Source: Nocardia sp. NBC_00403
Lineage (GTDB): Bacteria > Actinomycetota > Actinomycetes > Mycobacteriales > Mycobacteriaceae
NCBI RefSeq assembly: GCF_036046055.1
Contig: NZ_CP107939.1
Coordinates: 4,588,001-4,652,000 of the forward strand
Length of the DNA stretch: 64,000 nt
Direction: 5' to 3'
Shown: in pieces, positions 45,960 to 55,684 of the stretch
Numbering within the stretch: the first letter of the stretch is position 1
Layout of the letters: each line of letters starts with the position of its first letter
The notes under the pieces: generated by a model
What the model saw: the letters and a program-made list of their open reading frames with translations, nothing else
The model's database searches: none
Told to the model about the DNA's origin: nothing
Program-made: the position numbers and the translations under genes

Positions 45960-47756
45960 TCAGAACCAGGCGTCCTGCATGTCGAGGGTCGTTCGGTCCA
46001 TCAGCTCGAGCAGATCCAATTGGGGTCCGGTTCTCGGGAGTTCGTAGCGGAAGAAGTACCGCGCCGCCGCGCGTTTGCCCTCGTAGAAGTCGCCGGCACG
46101 GCCGTGCGCGGCGAGGGCCTGCTCGAGCCAGATCCAGGCGACCACGATGTGGCCGAAGGCCTCGAGGTACACGCTGGAATTGGCCATGGCTGCGGCGATG
46201 TCGCCGGAGCCGAACATCCACCCGGTGACGGTGAGCAGGCGTTGCCAGGCGGCGTCGAGCTGGCCGCCGAACTCGGTCCATTCGCCACCGGCTTCGGCAG
46301 CCGCCATCACGGTCTGCTCGATCCGCCCCGCCAGTAGCCGCAGACCGGCGCCATCGTGCTGGATTACTTTGCGGCCCAACAGATCGAGGCCCTGGATGCC
46401 GTGGGTGCCCTCGTGGATGGGATTGAGCCGGTTGTCGCGGTAGTGCTGTTCGACGTCGTACTCGCGGGTGTAGCCATAGCCGCCGTGTACCTGGATGGCG
46501 AGGTTGTTCGCCTCCAGACACCACTGCGCGGGCCAACTCTTGGCGACACCGGTCAGGATCTCCAACAGGAGTGTGTTGTCGTGTTGCGTCTGCGGATCGG
46601 TGGCGGTACGTCGCAGGTCGACGAGCCGGTTGCAATACAGCAGCAGGGCGAGTGCGCCCTCGACGTAAGCCTTCTGTGCCAACAGCATTCGCCGCACATC
46701 GGCATGTTCGATGATCGGAACCTGCGGCGCGGCCGGGTCCTTGGCGGTGACCGGACGGCCCTGTCGGCGCTCGCGGGCGTAGTCGAGGGATTTCAGGTAT
46801 CCGGTGTAGCCGAGCGCCGTCGCACCGAGACCGACGCCGAGGCGGGCCTCGTTCATCATGTGGAACATGTAGGACAGGCCACGATGGGGCTCGCCGATGA
46901 GGTAGCCCACCGCACCGGGCGCGCCATCCGGTGCGTGCTTGCCTTCACCGAAATTCAGCACTGTATTGGTGGTCCCGCGGTAGCCCATCTTGTGGTTCAG
47001 GCCGGCCAGCGCCACGTCATTGCGTTGGCCGAGCGATCCGTCGTCCTCGACGAGGAATTTGGGCACGATGAACAGCGAAATGCCCTTGGTGCCCGCAGGG
47101 CCGCCGGGGATCTTGGCGAGCACCAGGTGCACGATATTGTCGGTCAGCTCGTGATCGCCGCCGGAGATCCACATCTTCGAGCCGAAAAGTCGGTACGTGC
47201 CGTCGGATCGGGGTTCGGCGCGAGTCACGATGTCGGCAAGCGAGGAACCGGCCTGCGGCTCGGACAGGCACATGGTGCCGGTGAACCTGCCCTCGACCAT
47301 CGGCTTGACGAAACGGTCGATCTGGTCCGGGGTGCCGTGCGCGGCAAGGAGATTGGCATTGCCGACGGTGAGGAACAGGTAGCCGGTGGTGCCCACGTTT
47401 GCCGCCTGGAACCAACTGAATCCGGCCGCCTCGACGGTGGCGGGCAGCTGCAATCCGCCGATCTCCTCGTCCATTGCGGCGCCGATCAGATTCGCCTTGG
47501 TGAAGGCCTCCACCGCGGCTTTCACCTCGGGGATGATGGTGACCCGCTCGCCGTCGAACGTCGGCTCGTTGGCGTCGCCCCGCTTGTTGTGCGGTGCGAA
47601 ATGTCGGGTCGCCAGGTCCTCGCATAGGTCGAGGAAGCCGTCGAAGGTGTCCTTGGAATGCTCGGTGAATCGCGGTAATGCGGTGAGCTCCTCGACCCGC
47701 AGCCATTCGTAGAGCAGGAAATCCAGGTCCCTGCGGGAGATCAATGTCGAGCGCAC
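45960..47756 (-). CDS. Acyl-CoA dehydrogenase, DmdC/long C-terminal type
   Basis: About 598 residues from GTG 47756, with GAGAGG 8 bases upstream. Extended N-terminal part, then the flavin-binding blocks MCLSEPQAGSSLADI and LFGSKMWISGGDHELTDN. RGTTNTVLNFGEG and MMNEARLGVGLGATALGYTGY are typical of the 3-methylmercaptopropionyl-CoA dehydrogenase-like family. QVHGGYGYTREYDVEQHYRDNRLNPIHEGTHGIQGLDLLGRK is the C-terminal FAD/CoA site. Family members oxidise various acyl-CoAs; the actual substrate cannot be read. It is divergent from a TetR regulator. Confidence 0.92.
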   Translation of the reverse strand: MRSTLISRRDLDFLLYEWLRVEELTALPRFTEHSKDTFDGFLDLCEDLATRHFAPHNKRGDANEPTFDGERVTIIPEVKAAVEAFTKANLIGAAMDEEIGGLQLPATVEAAGFSWFQAANVGTTGYLFLTVGNANLLAAHGTPDQIDRFVKPMVEGRFTGTMCLSEPQAGSSLADIVTRAEPRSDGTYRLFGSKMWISGGDHELTDNIVHLVLAKIPGGPAGTKGISLFIVPKFLVEDDGSLGQRNDVALAGLNHKMGYRGTTNTVLNFGEGKHAPDGAPGAVGYLIGEPHRGLSYMFHMMNEARLGVGLGATALGYTGYLKSLDYARERRQGRPVTAKDPAAPQVPIIEHADVRRMLLAQKAYVEGALALLLYCNRLVDLRRTATDPQTQHDNTLLLEILTGVAKSWPAQWCLEANNLAIQVHGGYGYTREYDVEQHYRDNRLNPIHEGTHGIQGLDLLGRKVIQHDGAGLRLLAGRIEQTVMAAAEAGGEWTEFGGQLDAAWQRLLTVTGWMFGSGDIAAAMANSSVYLEAFGHIVVAWIWLEQALAAHGRAGDFYEGKRAAARYFFRYELPRTGPQLDLLELMDRTTLDMQDAWF

Positions 47757-47920
47757 GACCACATCCTCTCGCTTCGGCACAGCCGACCGTCTACCTGCGA
47801 ACAGTGCCGGCAGGCCATTCCGGGTGACCCGCAGGCACCCGCTCCGGGCGGACACGAAGCGCACCCGGGTCGATTTGGTACGTTACTACGCATGTGTCGC
47901 GAATTTGTGTGGGGGTTGCG

Positions 47921-48523
47921 ATGACCGCCACATCTGGAGCCGCCCGGCCGGTGGGTCGGCCCGCGGCCGCGACTCAACAGCAGGTGCTCGCCGCCGCCAG
48001 CGCCCAGTTCCTGGCCTCCGAGCGCGTCGATGTGCAGGCCATCGCCGCCGAGCTCGGGTTGTCGCGGGCGACCATCTACCGCTGGTTCGGATCGCGGGAC
48101 GGACTGCTCGGCGCGGTGATGGTGTCCGAGTTCAACCGTCTGGTCGAGGCCGCCCGTAGCCGCAGCGTCGGAACCGGTGCGCGCCGAGTGCTGTGGATGC
48201 TGGATCGGGTGGCGCGATGGCTCGCGCGCAACGAACCCTATCGATACTTCATCGCCACCGAACAGGCCACCGCGGGCCGGATCATCACCACCAGCGATGG
48301 GCCGGTGCAACCGAAGGTCGTCGCCACCGTTGCGGATCTGATCGATGCCGCCGTCGCCGAAGGCTACGAGAATCGGGTGGACACACCCACATTCGCGTAT
48401 GCGCTGGTGCGCCTCATCGAGGCATTTCTGTATCAGGACGCGGTGACGGGTATCCGAGGCGATGTCGACCGGTTGCGTGACGTGCTGATGGTCATCCTGG
48501 GACTGGACCCGGAGCCGCGCTGA
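47921..48523 (+). CDS. TetR-family regulator (QsdR-like)
   Basis: 200 residues from ATG 47921, after GGGGG at 5 bases. N-terminal HTH: TQQQVLAAASAQFLASERVDVQAIAAELGLSRATIYRWFGSRDGLLGAV. The C-terminal domain with WLARNEPYRYFIATEQATAGRIITT is the QsdR type. QsdR regulates lactone hydrolysis in Rhodococcus; here the divergent partner is the acyl-CoA dehydrogenase gene, which is the more likely target. Confidence 0.88.
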   Translation: MTATSGAARPVGRPAAATQQQVLAAASAQFLASERVDVQAIAAELGLSRATIYRWFGSRDGLLGAVMVSEFNRLVEAARSRSVGTGARRVLWMLDRVARWLARNEPYRYFIATEQATAGRIITTSDGPVQPKVVATVADLIDAAVAEGYENRVDTPTFAYALVRLIEAFLYQDAVTGIRGDVDRLRDVLMVILGLDPEPR

Positions 48524-48526
48524 GGG

Positions 48527-49525
48527 TCACCGGTGCCGTGGTCCGTAGGTGTCGAGGAACACGACCGGCCCGTCGCCCAGCTCGCCGCGGGCGTCGAGAT
48601 CGATGAGTGCTGCCAAAGCCTTCGCGGTGTAGACGGTTTCCAGCTCGAGACCAGCCGTGGAACCGAGCTTTTGTGCCGCGACCGCGGCCGGGGTCTCGTG
48701 GCCGTAGCCGGGGCCGATCCAGTCGCGGACGATGGTCACATCCTCGGGGTGAAGTCCGAGCGGCGCGAATTGTGCACCGCGCGTGCGGAGTACGCCCTCG
48801 GTCCTTTTCGCCAGCCCGATGATGTGTTCCGCGTCCAAGGGGAGGGTGTCGTTGACGACGACGCCGAGGACTCGGGTTCGCAATCCGGCCAGGCGGAGGC
48901 CGAGGGTGAGACCGGCTGCCGTGCCGCCGGATCCGACAGCGGTCACCAGATACGTCGGCTCGGGGAGCATGCCCGTCCTGACCTGCGCGGCAAGCTCCAG
49001 CGCGCCCTCGACGTAGCCGAGCGTTCCGATCGGCGACGACCCACCTGCGGGCAGCAGATACGGAAGGGTGCGGCCGCGCATGTGCCGAACCATCAACCAC
49101 GGTGCGCAGAGCACGGTGCGCAGCTTGCTGTGCGTGAAATGCAAAGTGGCGCCGGAGGACTTCAAGCGCTGTAGTTGTTCGCGCACATGATCGTCCTCCG
49201 GTTGGTCGACCAACGCGAGCGCGGTCTCGATGCCGTGCTCGCGCGCGTACAGCGCCGTGGCAAGACCCCAATTGGTTCCCGTGCCGCCGACGGTGAGGAT
49301 GGTGCGAGCGCCACGCCGCTGCGCCTCCGGCAGCAACCACTCGAGTTTGCGAATCTTGTTCCCGCCCCAGCCGCCGGAACCGTAACCGCTCTCGTCCTTG
49401 CACCACACCGGCACTCGGGTGCCGAGATCCAATTCCCTGACCGGGGTGGGCGAGTCGCCGAGTCGCAGAAACGGCAGTGTGTCCGCCAGCTCGGGGAACC
49501 GGCCGTGCAGCAACGAATCCGTCAT
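48527..49525 (-). CDS. D-cysteine desulfhydrase / ACC deaminase-like PLP enzyme
   Basis: 332 residues. Fold type II PLP family: Lys57 in GGNKIRKLEWLL should form the Schiff base; LTVGGTGTNWGLATALYAREHG follows. SPIGTLGYVEGALEL and TAVGSGGTAAGL (phosphate-binding loop) are typical of D-cysteine desulfhydrase and 1-aminocyclopropane-1-carboxylate deaminase. W in place of the usual H/Q in the S-N-H-x-R loop (here GTNWGL) prevents a confident choice between the two. Convergent with the TetR gene and followed upstream by the LAL regulator. Confidence 0.85.
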   Translation of the reverse strand: MTDSLLHGRFPELADTLPFLRLGDSPTPVRELDLGTRVPVWCKDESGYGSGGWGGNKIRKLEWLLPEAQRRGARTILTVGGTGTNWGLATALYAREHGIETALALVDQPEDDHVREQLQRLKSSGATLHFTHSKLRTVLCAPWLMVRHMRGRTLPYLLPAGGSSPIGTLGYVEGALELAAQVRTGMLPEPTYLVTAVGSGGTAAGLTLGLRLAGLRTRVLGVVVNDTLPLDAEHIIGLAKRTEGVLRTRGAQFAPLGLHPEDVTIVRDWIGPGYGHETPAAVAAQKLGSTAGLELETVYTAKALAALIDLDARGELGDGPVVFLDTYGPRHR

Positions 49526-49564
49526 AGTGACCCATTATCGGTACGTCGGCGCGGAGCCGCTTGG

Positions 49565-52423
49565 TCAGTGTTCGTCGGTGCCGAAGAGGCGGTGCTGCAG
49601 GGCTGCCGCTGCGGCTTCGGTGCGGGTGGCGGCGCCCAGCTTGGTCAGGATGCGGGAGACGTGTACGCCTGCTGTGTTACCGCTGATGAAGAGTTCTGCG
49701 CCGATCTGTCTGTTGCTCAGTCCCTTGGCGACGAGGCGTAGGACGTCGAGTTCGCGAGGAGTGAGGCCGAAGGTGCTCGGCCGGGCGGCAGCTGCCGTGA
49801 CCGTTCGGCTCGGGCCGTCGACGGCGAGCCCGGCGCGGTCGGCCAACTGACGCGCGGCGTCGGCGAGCGTCGGTGCCTCGAGCTGTCCGGCGAGGTCGGC
49901 GGCCTCCCGCAATGCGTTGTGGGCGGTGGCGCGATTGCCTGCCGCGAGTTCGGCTCCGGCGGATCCGAGCAGGCTGCGCGCGAGTTCGTAGGGCTGGTGC
50001 AGCGCTCGCCAGGATGAGACTGCCGCGTCCCAGGCGGGTGGGCTTTCGCTGATGGCGGCGGTGACGACCGCGCGATAGGCGGCGTCGACCGCTGTCGTCG
50101 TCGACAGCGCGGCAGCGAACGAATCGACATCGATGGCGATGTCGTCGATTCGGGCCGTGAGTGCCATCAGTGGCCACACTTCGTGGTGGTGCGCAGTGAT
50201 GTCGTCGGCGTGGAGCGTGGCAGTGAGGATGTCGGCTGCGCGGCGCGGTTGACCGGTGGTGATCGCAATATCGGCCTGGATGGTGCGCAATCGGAGCTGG
50301 TACTGGCGCGCCCACGGGCCGTCGCTCAGCAGGCTCGCCGCAGTGTCCGCGCTGTTCGCCGCCGCAGCCGAATCACCCTGTGCCAGTGCAATTCCGGCGT
50401 GGCACAGGAGCAGTGCGGCCTTGCTCAGCGGGGGCAGTTGGTCGGTGAGTGATTCGTCGATGAGATCGAGAGCCTCGTGCCACCGGCCGAGCGCGGTGAG
50501 AGCCTGAGTCCACTTGACCAGCAGAATGGGCCCGGCCTCCCGGAAGCGGAACGTTGCGTGCGCGGCACGGATGCCCTGCTGGATCGCGTCGATCGCCGCG
50601 GTGTGCTCGCCCGCCGCGACCAGTGTCGCCGACTCCCACAACACCACGGTGAGCAGCGTCTGAGGGTCGGCCGCGGCGGTGGCGGCGGCATGGGCCTTTT
50701 CGAAATGGGCGACGGCTGTGTCGGATCGAGCGGCGGTGGCCAGTCCGAGGTAGGCGTAGCCGCGGGCAGCCAGCGCCTGCGCGCCGAGCTGTTCGGCCAC
50801 CTCGATGGCTGCCCGCGCGTCGCGTTCGGCTCCGCTCGCGTCGCCGCCGAAGACGCGCGTTGCGGCGAGCTCCGCGAGCAGTTCGCCGCGCAGGACCGTT
50901 GGCGGGTGTGCGGGTAACAGGGCAAGGGCCTCGGTCAGATCGTCGTCACAGCCGCTGCTGCTCTGATTCTTCAAACCGGCCCGGTGGTAGTAGAGCTGGG
51001 CGGCGCGCAACGGAGAATGATCGGGGTCGACAATGCCGAGTGCCTCGTCGGCGGCTTCGATGCCGCGGTCGATGATGCCGCCGACGTAACAGGCCTCGAC
51101 CACCTGTTCCAACACGGTGAGTCGATCGGCAGCGACCAGGACCGCCGCGTCCGGCACCCGATCCCAGAATTCGAGCACCCGATCCAGGTGGCGCAGCCGG
51201 TCGCTGTGCGCGCCCATGCTCGCCGCGGTCGCTGCGGCGCCCCACGACGCTTCGATCGCCCTCGGCAGATCGCCTGCCGCGGAGGCGTGGTGGGCCAGTT
51301 GCCCGATCGGCCAGTCTTCGTCCTGCGCATCGCGACGAGCGTGCAGTGCCCGGGCCAGCCGCGTGTGCAGCCGCTTTCGCTCGATCGGCAGCAGATGATC
51401 GTAGACGGCGTCGCGAATCAGAACGTGACGGAATTCGTATCCGGTCTCGGTGGCCAGCAGCAGTTGCCTGTCGATCAATTCGCGTACAGCGCGCTCGAGG
51501 GCCGCCTCGTCGAGTTCGGTCGCCGATTCCAGCAACGCATGCAGGACGGGTGAACCTGCTACGGCAGCCAATCGCAACAGCGTCTCGGCATCCGGGTGCA
51601 GACTCGCCCGATAGTCGAGCAGCAGATCGGACAGCTCGGCGGGGGTGTCGTCGCTCGAGCGGCTGAGCGCCTCGACGAACAGCGGAATGCCCTTGCTGCG
51701 CTCGAAGATTCGCGTCACCGCCCCGGGCTCCGGCTCGCGGCCGAGCAGTGCGGCGAGCTGTCTGCCCACCTCGTGTCTGGTCAGCGGTGCCGGATCGAGC
51801 AGGCGGACACCAGGATTGCGGCGCAGCCCGCCGACGAGCCTGCGCATCGGTTCGGAATCGGCGGGTCGATAGGTGCCGACGAGCAGGAGGTCACGCTGCG
51901 CGAGATTGTCCAGCAGGAACGACAACAGCTCCCGACTCGAATTGTCGGACCAGTGCAGATCTTCCAGTACCACGACCACCGGCCTGGTCAGCGCCAGTTG
52001 TTCGAGCACTGTCATGATCTCGCCGAACAGCCGGATCCGATCCGGCTCGGCGTCGGCGGATCCGGCCTGTGCGGCCAGTTCGGGCAGCCAGCGTGACAGT
52101 GCGGGCCTGGCCACCGGCAACAGCTCGGCCAACCGGGTCGCGCCGAGCTCGCGCACGAGGCCACGCAGCACCGAGAGGAACGGTGCGTACGGCACACCAT
52201 CTCTGGAGAACTCGGGGCATCGGCCGACCAGCACGACCGCATCCGCGCCGAGCCGGGTGGTGAACTCGCTGACCAGGCGTGATTTTCCGAGCCCCGCCTC
52301 ACCGGCGATCAGCACGGTGTGGATGGAGGTGTCCGCATAGGCGCTCTGCAACGCTGATACTTCGGCGGCCCGCCCGACAAAGGCACCGTAGACGGGAACG
52401 CTCACCACTCCGCGATCATGCAC
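49565..52423 (-). CDS. LuxR-family regulator of the LAL (AAA+) type
   Basis: 952 residues. N-terminal AAA ATPase: FVGRAAEVSALQSAY, Walker A IAGEAGLGKSR and Walker B VVVVLEDLHWSD. A long helical TPR-like middle part (about 400-850) follows. The C-terminal LuxR HTH reads TPRELDVLRLVAKGLSNRQIGAELFISGNTAGVHVSRILTKLG. LAL proteins are often activators of secondary-metabolism or catabolic genes and need ATP or ligand binding. It is encoded on its own; the target genes cannot be inferred. Confidence 0.9.
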   Translation of the reverse strand: MHDRGVVSVPVYGAFVGRAAEVSALQSAYADTSIHTVLIAGEAGLGKSRLVSEFTTRLGADAVVLVGRCPEFSRDGVPYAPFLSVLRGLVRELGATRLAELLPVARPALSRWLPELAAQAGSADAEPDRIRLFGEIMTVLEQLALTRPVVVVLEDLHWSDNSSRELLSFLLDNLAQRDLLLVGTYRPADSEPMRRLVGGLRRNPGVRLLDPAPLTRHEVGRQLAALLGREPEPGAVTRIFERSKGIPLFVEALSRSSDDTPAELSDLLLDYRASLHPDAETLLRLAAVAGSPVLHALLESATELDEAALERAVRELIDRQLLLATETGYEFRHVLIRDAVYDHLLPIERKRLHTRLARALHARRDAQDEDWPIGQLAHHASAAGDLPRAIEASWGAAATAASMGAHSDRLRHLDRVLEFWDRVPDAAVLVAADRLTVLEQVVEACYVGGIIDRGIEAADEALGIVDPDHSPLRAAQLYYHRAGLKNQSSSGCDDDLTEALALLPAHPPTVLRGELLAELAATRVFGGDASGAERDARAAIEVAEQLGAQALAARGYAYLGLATAARSDTAVAHFEKAHAAATAAADPQTLLTVVLWESATLVAAGEHTAAIDAIQQGIRAAHATFRFREAGPILLVKWTQALTALGRWHEALDLIDESLTDQLPPLSKAALLLCHAGIALAQGDSAAAANSADTAASLLSDGPWARQYQLRLRTIQADIAITTGQPRRAADILTATLHADDITAHHHEVWPLMALTARIDDIAIDVDSFAAALSTTTAVDAAYRAVVTAAISESPPAWDAAVSSWRALHQPYELARSLLGSAGAELAAGNRATAHNALREAADLAGQLEAPTLADAARQLADRAGLAVDGPSRTVTAAAARPSTFGLTPRELDVLRLVAKGLSNRQIGAELFISGNTAGVHVSRILTKLGAATRTEAAAAALQHRLFGTDEH

Positions 52424-52672
52424 GGGCCGCGCAACCGTGGCAACTTCGCAGCCACGGATGTGCGGCGGTTTCGCCGTCGACGTAAAGAACGCACGTGTGA
52501 CGGCAGGTATTAGCTGTCACCAGCTGTGGCCGCCGACCACGGCATTCGGTCAGTGTCGCACGCGGCAGTTGTCACTGGTGACAGGTTGCTCCTGTCACCG
52601 AGACGGGACGAAGCCCGCTGCCGCCGTCACCTCGAACGTCCGCTCATACCGATGTGAGAGTCGTCCCGGAAA
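52424..52672. other. Intergenic region between LAL regulator and terminator
   Basis: About 250 bp with no gene. CAGCTGTGGC, GTCACCAGCTG and repeated GTCAC elements (TTAGCTGTCACCAGC, TTGTCACTGGTGACAGG, CTGTCACC) form a loose cluster of inverted half-sites between 52505 and 52600. They could be regulator sites for the LAL promoter. Confidence 0.4.
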
Positions 52673-52709
52673 GAAACGGGCGGGCACCTCGAAGGTGTCC
52701 GCCCGTTTC
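52673..52709 (-). terminator. Strong rho-independent terminator
   Basis: 17-bp stem (52673-52689 with 52693-52709, one G-T wobble), three-base loop CGA. GAAACGGG...CCCGTTTC ends with a T-run on both strands, so it can act both ways. It closes the SDR-MFS-His-rich operon, 12 bp after its last stop. Confidence 0.9.
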
Positions 52710-52720
52710 GGTGATCGCGT

Positions 52721-53512
52721 TCAGTCGTGGTGGTGAATGGCGGTCGGCAGGGTGAAGGCTGCGGTGCGGACTGTGCCACCGTGCTTGAAATCCAGGAAGA
52801 GCCGGTAGGTACCGGGGCCGGGTACCGCGGTGTGGAAGGTGATACCGGGGCCGGGGGCGGTCACACCGTCTCCGGGTTCGCCATGGGGGTGGACGTGGAC
52901 GTAGGCCAGGTCGCCTGCACGCAGCACCACCAGGTGCCCGTAGGCGGCGAGGTAGGGCTGCAGATCGGTGACCGGGTCGCCGTCCCTGCGCACGGTCAGC
53001 GTGAGGTCGCGGCCTTCGCCGGGGACCAGGTCGCCGTCCAATGCCACCTCGTAGCCGTCCACGTCGAATGTGCGTGTCGAGGCCGGAATCGGTTGTGGGG
53101 CGTAGTCACCTGCGACGGCTAGATCGGCGCCGAGGGTGATGGCCCGGCCGAGCGCGCGGGGAGCGATATCGGTGAACACGCGGTAGGTGCCCGCCTGCTG
53201 CAGATTCAGGCGTACCGACCAGGTGCCGTCGGCCGCACGCACCGGGTGCACGTGCTGGAATCCGGTCAGCTCCCGCCGCACGACGATCAGGTGCAGCTCA
53301 CGGTCGTGCAGAGCGGTGTAGTCGGTGACGGCCCGCCCATCCGGGCCGAGGATCCGGAAACGGAAGTCGATGTCGCCCGGTCGGACCACGGTGTTCTCGA
53401 GATCGAGGGTGTAGCCGACCTGGGTGATCTGCAGTCCGCCGGGCGCACCGGCGGCATGCGCCGCGTGATCGCCGTGACCGGTGTGATGTGCAGCGTGTGT
53501 CTGGGTGTTCAT
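52721..53512 (-). CDS. His-rich cupredoxin/YtkA-like protein of unknown function
   Basis: 263 residues from ATG 53512. The N-terminus is a His-rich tail (HHTGHGDHAAHAA), followed by two beta-sandwich-like repeats: LDLENTVVRPGDIDFRFRILG, then HLIVVRRELTGFQHVHPV, and again YGHLVVLRAGDLAYVHVHPHG. It ends in HHHD. H-x-H-P in both repeats, and the tail, suggest Cu, Zn or Ni binding. No signal peptide is evident, so it would be cytoplasmic unless exported another way. It is third in an operon after SDR and MFS genes. Confidence 0.75.
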   Translation of the reverse strand: MNTQTHAAHHTGHGDHAAHAAGAPGGLQITQVGYTLDLENTVVRPGDIDFRFRILGPDGRAVTDYTALHDRELHLIVVRRELTGFQHVHPVRAADGTWSVRLNLQQAGTYRVFTDIAPRALGRAITLGADLAVAGDYAPQPIPASTRTFDVDGYEVALDGDLVPGEGRDLTLTVRRDGDPVTDLQPYLAAYGHLVVLRAGDLAYVHVHPHGEPGDGVTAPGPGITFHTAVPGPGTYRLFLDFKHGGTVRTAAFTLPTAIHHHD

Positions 53513-53553
53513 AGTTCGGTCCTGTCCGATCTGGTGTTTCGTTCTGCTGGAGA

Positions 53554-54747
53554 TCAGGGGCGGGTGGCGGGGGTGCGCCACACTGCCAGGGCCGCAAGGG
53601 TGCTGAGGGCTGCGCCGAACCACAGCACCGCGGTGAGCGCCACGTTGTCGGCGATGAGGCCGCCGAACAATGCGCCGAGCGCGATGGCCAGGTTGAACAT
53701 GGCGGTGTTCAATGCGGTGGCGGCTTCGGTGGAATCCGGTGCGGCGCGCAGGATCCAGGTCTGCACACCGACCGGAATGCCGCCGAAGGCCGCGCCCCAG
53801 GCGAGCAGAAGGGCGACGCCGGTGATCGGAGTGCCGCCCACGAGTGCGACCAGTGCCAGCACCATAGCGAGCAGGGTGCTGATGGTGATGAGGGTGGCGC
53901 GGATATCGCGACTGCCGGCCGCGCCGGTGACGAAGTTGCCGATGATGCCCGCGACGCCGAAGGCCAATAGCGCCGCGCCGATCATCTGCTTGTCGATGCC
54001 GCTGTGGGACTGCAGGATCGGGCTCACGAACGTGAATGCGGCGAAGTGCCCGCTCACTAGCAGGAACGTGACCAGGACACCGGCCCGTACGACCGGATTG
54101 CCGAACTGTTCGCCCAGGGTGCGTAGTCGTACCGGTTCGGTGGCGGGCATGTTCGGCAACAGCAGCAGCAGCACAACGACCACCAGCAGGCCCAGGCCGC
54201 CGAGAACTCCGAAAGCGACACGCCAATCGGCGAGTTCGCCGATGAGTGTTCCGGCCGGAATGCCGAGCACGTTCGCGGCGGTGGCTCCGCCGAAGGCGAT
54301 GGCGGTGGCTTGCGGGACATACTTTTCGGGCACCATGCGCACCGCGATCCCGGCGGCGAGCGCCCAGAATCCGCCGATGGCGATCCCGACCAGGAAGCGT
54401 GCGGCGAGCAGGATCGCGAAGCTGGGAGCGAAAGCGGACAACAGATTTGCCACGACCATCAAGGTGATGAGGCCGAGCAGCACGATGCGACGATCCAGCC
54501 GCCCGATCGCCACCGGCAGCAGCGGTGCGGTGGCGGAAGCGACTAGGCCGGGCACGGTCACCATCAGGCCGGCCACGCCATCGGAGACGTGCAGCGCATC
54601 GCCGACCGAGGACAGCACGCCGACGGGCAGCTGTTCGGATGTCACCACAGCGAAGGTGCCCATCGCGACAGCCGCGACGGCGAACCAGCGGCGCAGCGGT
54701 ACTCGCTCCGGGGCGGAATCGACAGCTGCGGAGACGGCATGAGACAT
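53554..54747 (-). CDS. MFS transporter (DHA1/arabinose-efflux type)
   Basis: 397 residues with about 12 hydrophobic segments. N-terminal motif A reads LPVAIGRLDRRIVLL. RFLVGIAIGGFWALAAGIAVRMVPEKYVPQATAIAFGGATAANVLGIPAGTLIGE is the DHA1 motif C region. Such proteins export drugs or sugars by proton antiport. It is the second gene of the SDR-MFS-His-rich operon, 49 bp from the SDR stop. Confidence 0.9.
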   Translation of the reverse strand: MSHAVSAAVDSAPERVPLRRWFAVAAVAMGTFAVVTSEQLPVGVLSSVGDALHVSDGVAGLMVTVPGLVASATAPLLPVAIGRLDRRIVLLGLITLMVVANLLSAFAPSFAILLAARFLVGIAIGGFWALAAGIAVRMVPEKYVPQATAIAFGGATAANVLGIPAGTLIGELADWRVAFGVLGGLGLLVVVVLLLLLPNMPATEPVRLRTLGEQFGNPVVRAGVLVTFLLVSGHFAAFTFVSPILQSHSGIDKQMIGAALLAFGVAGIIGNFVTGAAGSRDIRATLITISTLLAMVLALVALVGGTPITGVALLLAWGAAFGGIPVGVQTWILRAAPDSTEAATALNTAMFNLAIALGALFGGLIADNVALTAVLWFGAALSTLAALAVWRTPATRP

Positions 54748-54796
54748 TCGATTACTCCTTGATGTGAATCTTTACGTTGATAGATGAGCGTTGAGA

Positions 54797-55543
54797 TCAG
54801 TGCTGGCCGCCGTCGACGCGGATGATCTGCCCGGACACCCAGTCGGCGGCTGAGCTGGTGAGCCACATGACCACTCGCGCGGTGTACTCCGGCTGGCCCA
54901 GGCGTCCCCGTCGATGACCGGGTGTCAGGGTCGCGGGATCCGCACCGGGGCAGAAGGAATCGGTCACCAGGCCGGGCGCGACCGCATTGACGGTGATATC
55001 CCGTGCCGCCAGCTCGTGCGCGCCCGCAAGCACCAGCCGCTCGACGGCGGCCTTCGCCGCCGAATACAACCCGAGCCCCTCGGGCACGCCGGCGGCGAGC
55101 GCACTGGTCAGCGCCACATAGTGACCGTGATCGGCGAGATGACGCGCGGCGGCGCGCAGCGTGTTGAACGCACTGCGGGTATTGCGGTCGATCAGTAGGT
55201 CGAAATCCGCATCGGTGGTGTCCGCCAGCGGTCTTCCCAGCGCCGCGCCTACGGTGTGGACCACGATGTCGAGTCGGCCGTGACGGGCGACCACACCCGC
55301 GAACAGGGTATTCACATCGGTGGATCGGGTGGCGTCCGAGCGAATGCCTTCCGCGGTCACGCCGTGCCGATCCAGTGCGGTCAAGGTCCTGGCCGCGGCA
55401 TGCTCGCCGTGGGAGTAACTGATGACCGTGGTCGCGCCACGCGCCGCGAACAGTTCGGCGCAGGCCGCGCCCTGGTTGCGGCTGCCACCGATCACCATCG
55501 CGACCTTGCCCTCGAGATCGCGTGTCGAGAGTGTGGAAGTCAT
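54797..55543 (-). CDS. SDR-family oxidoreductase
   Basis: 248 residues. Cofactor motif VAMVIGGSRNQGAACAELF (a GxxxGxG variant), NAG-like HTVGAAL, catalytic Ser in LTSALAAGV, YSAAK for Tyr/Lys and ITVNAVAPGLVTDSF at the end of the core. Classical NAD(P)H-dependent fold. First gene of the operon opposite the LysR regulator, 142 bp apart. Confidence 0.93.
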   Translation of the reverse strand: MTSTLSTRDLEGKVAMVIGGSRNQGAACAELFAARGATTVISYSHGEHAAARTLTALDRHGVTAEGIRSDATRSTDVNTLFAGVVARHGRLDIVVHTVGAALGRPLADTTDADFDLLIDRNTRSAFNTLRAAARHLADHGHYVALTSALAAGVPEGLGLYSAAKAAVERLVLAGAHELAARDITVNAVAPGLVTDSFCPGADPATLTPGHRRGRLGQPEYTARVVMWLTSSAADWVSGQIIRVDGGQH

Positions 55544-55684
55544 CGGGGAGCGTCCCTTTCCGGAGGCGGTGGTGTACCTCCAGCCTGCTGTGCCTGCTGC
55601 GCGAGCGGAAACAGAAGATTCCAGTGCCTGCCACCGGCGTTCTCGGTTGCCACCGACAACCGCCTGTCGGCTACGGTGATTCGC

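Noticed and set aside
45834..46337. Plus-strand open frame near the acyl-CoA dehydrogenase
   Set aside because: Antisense to the dehydrogenase 3' end with no features of its own.
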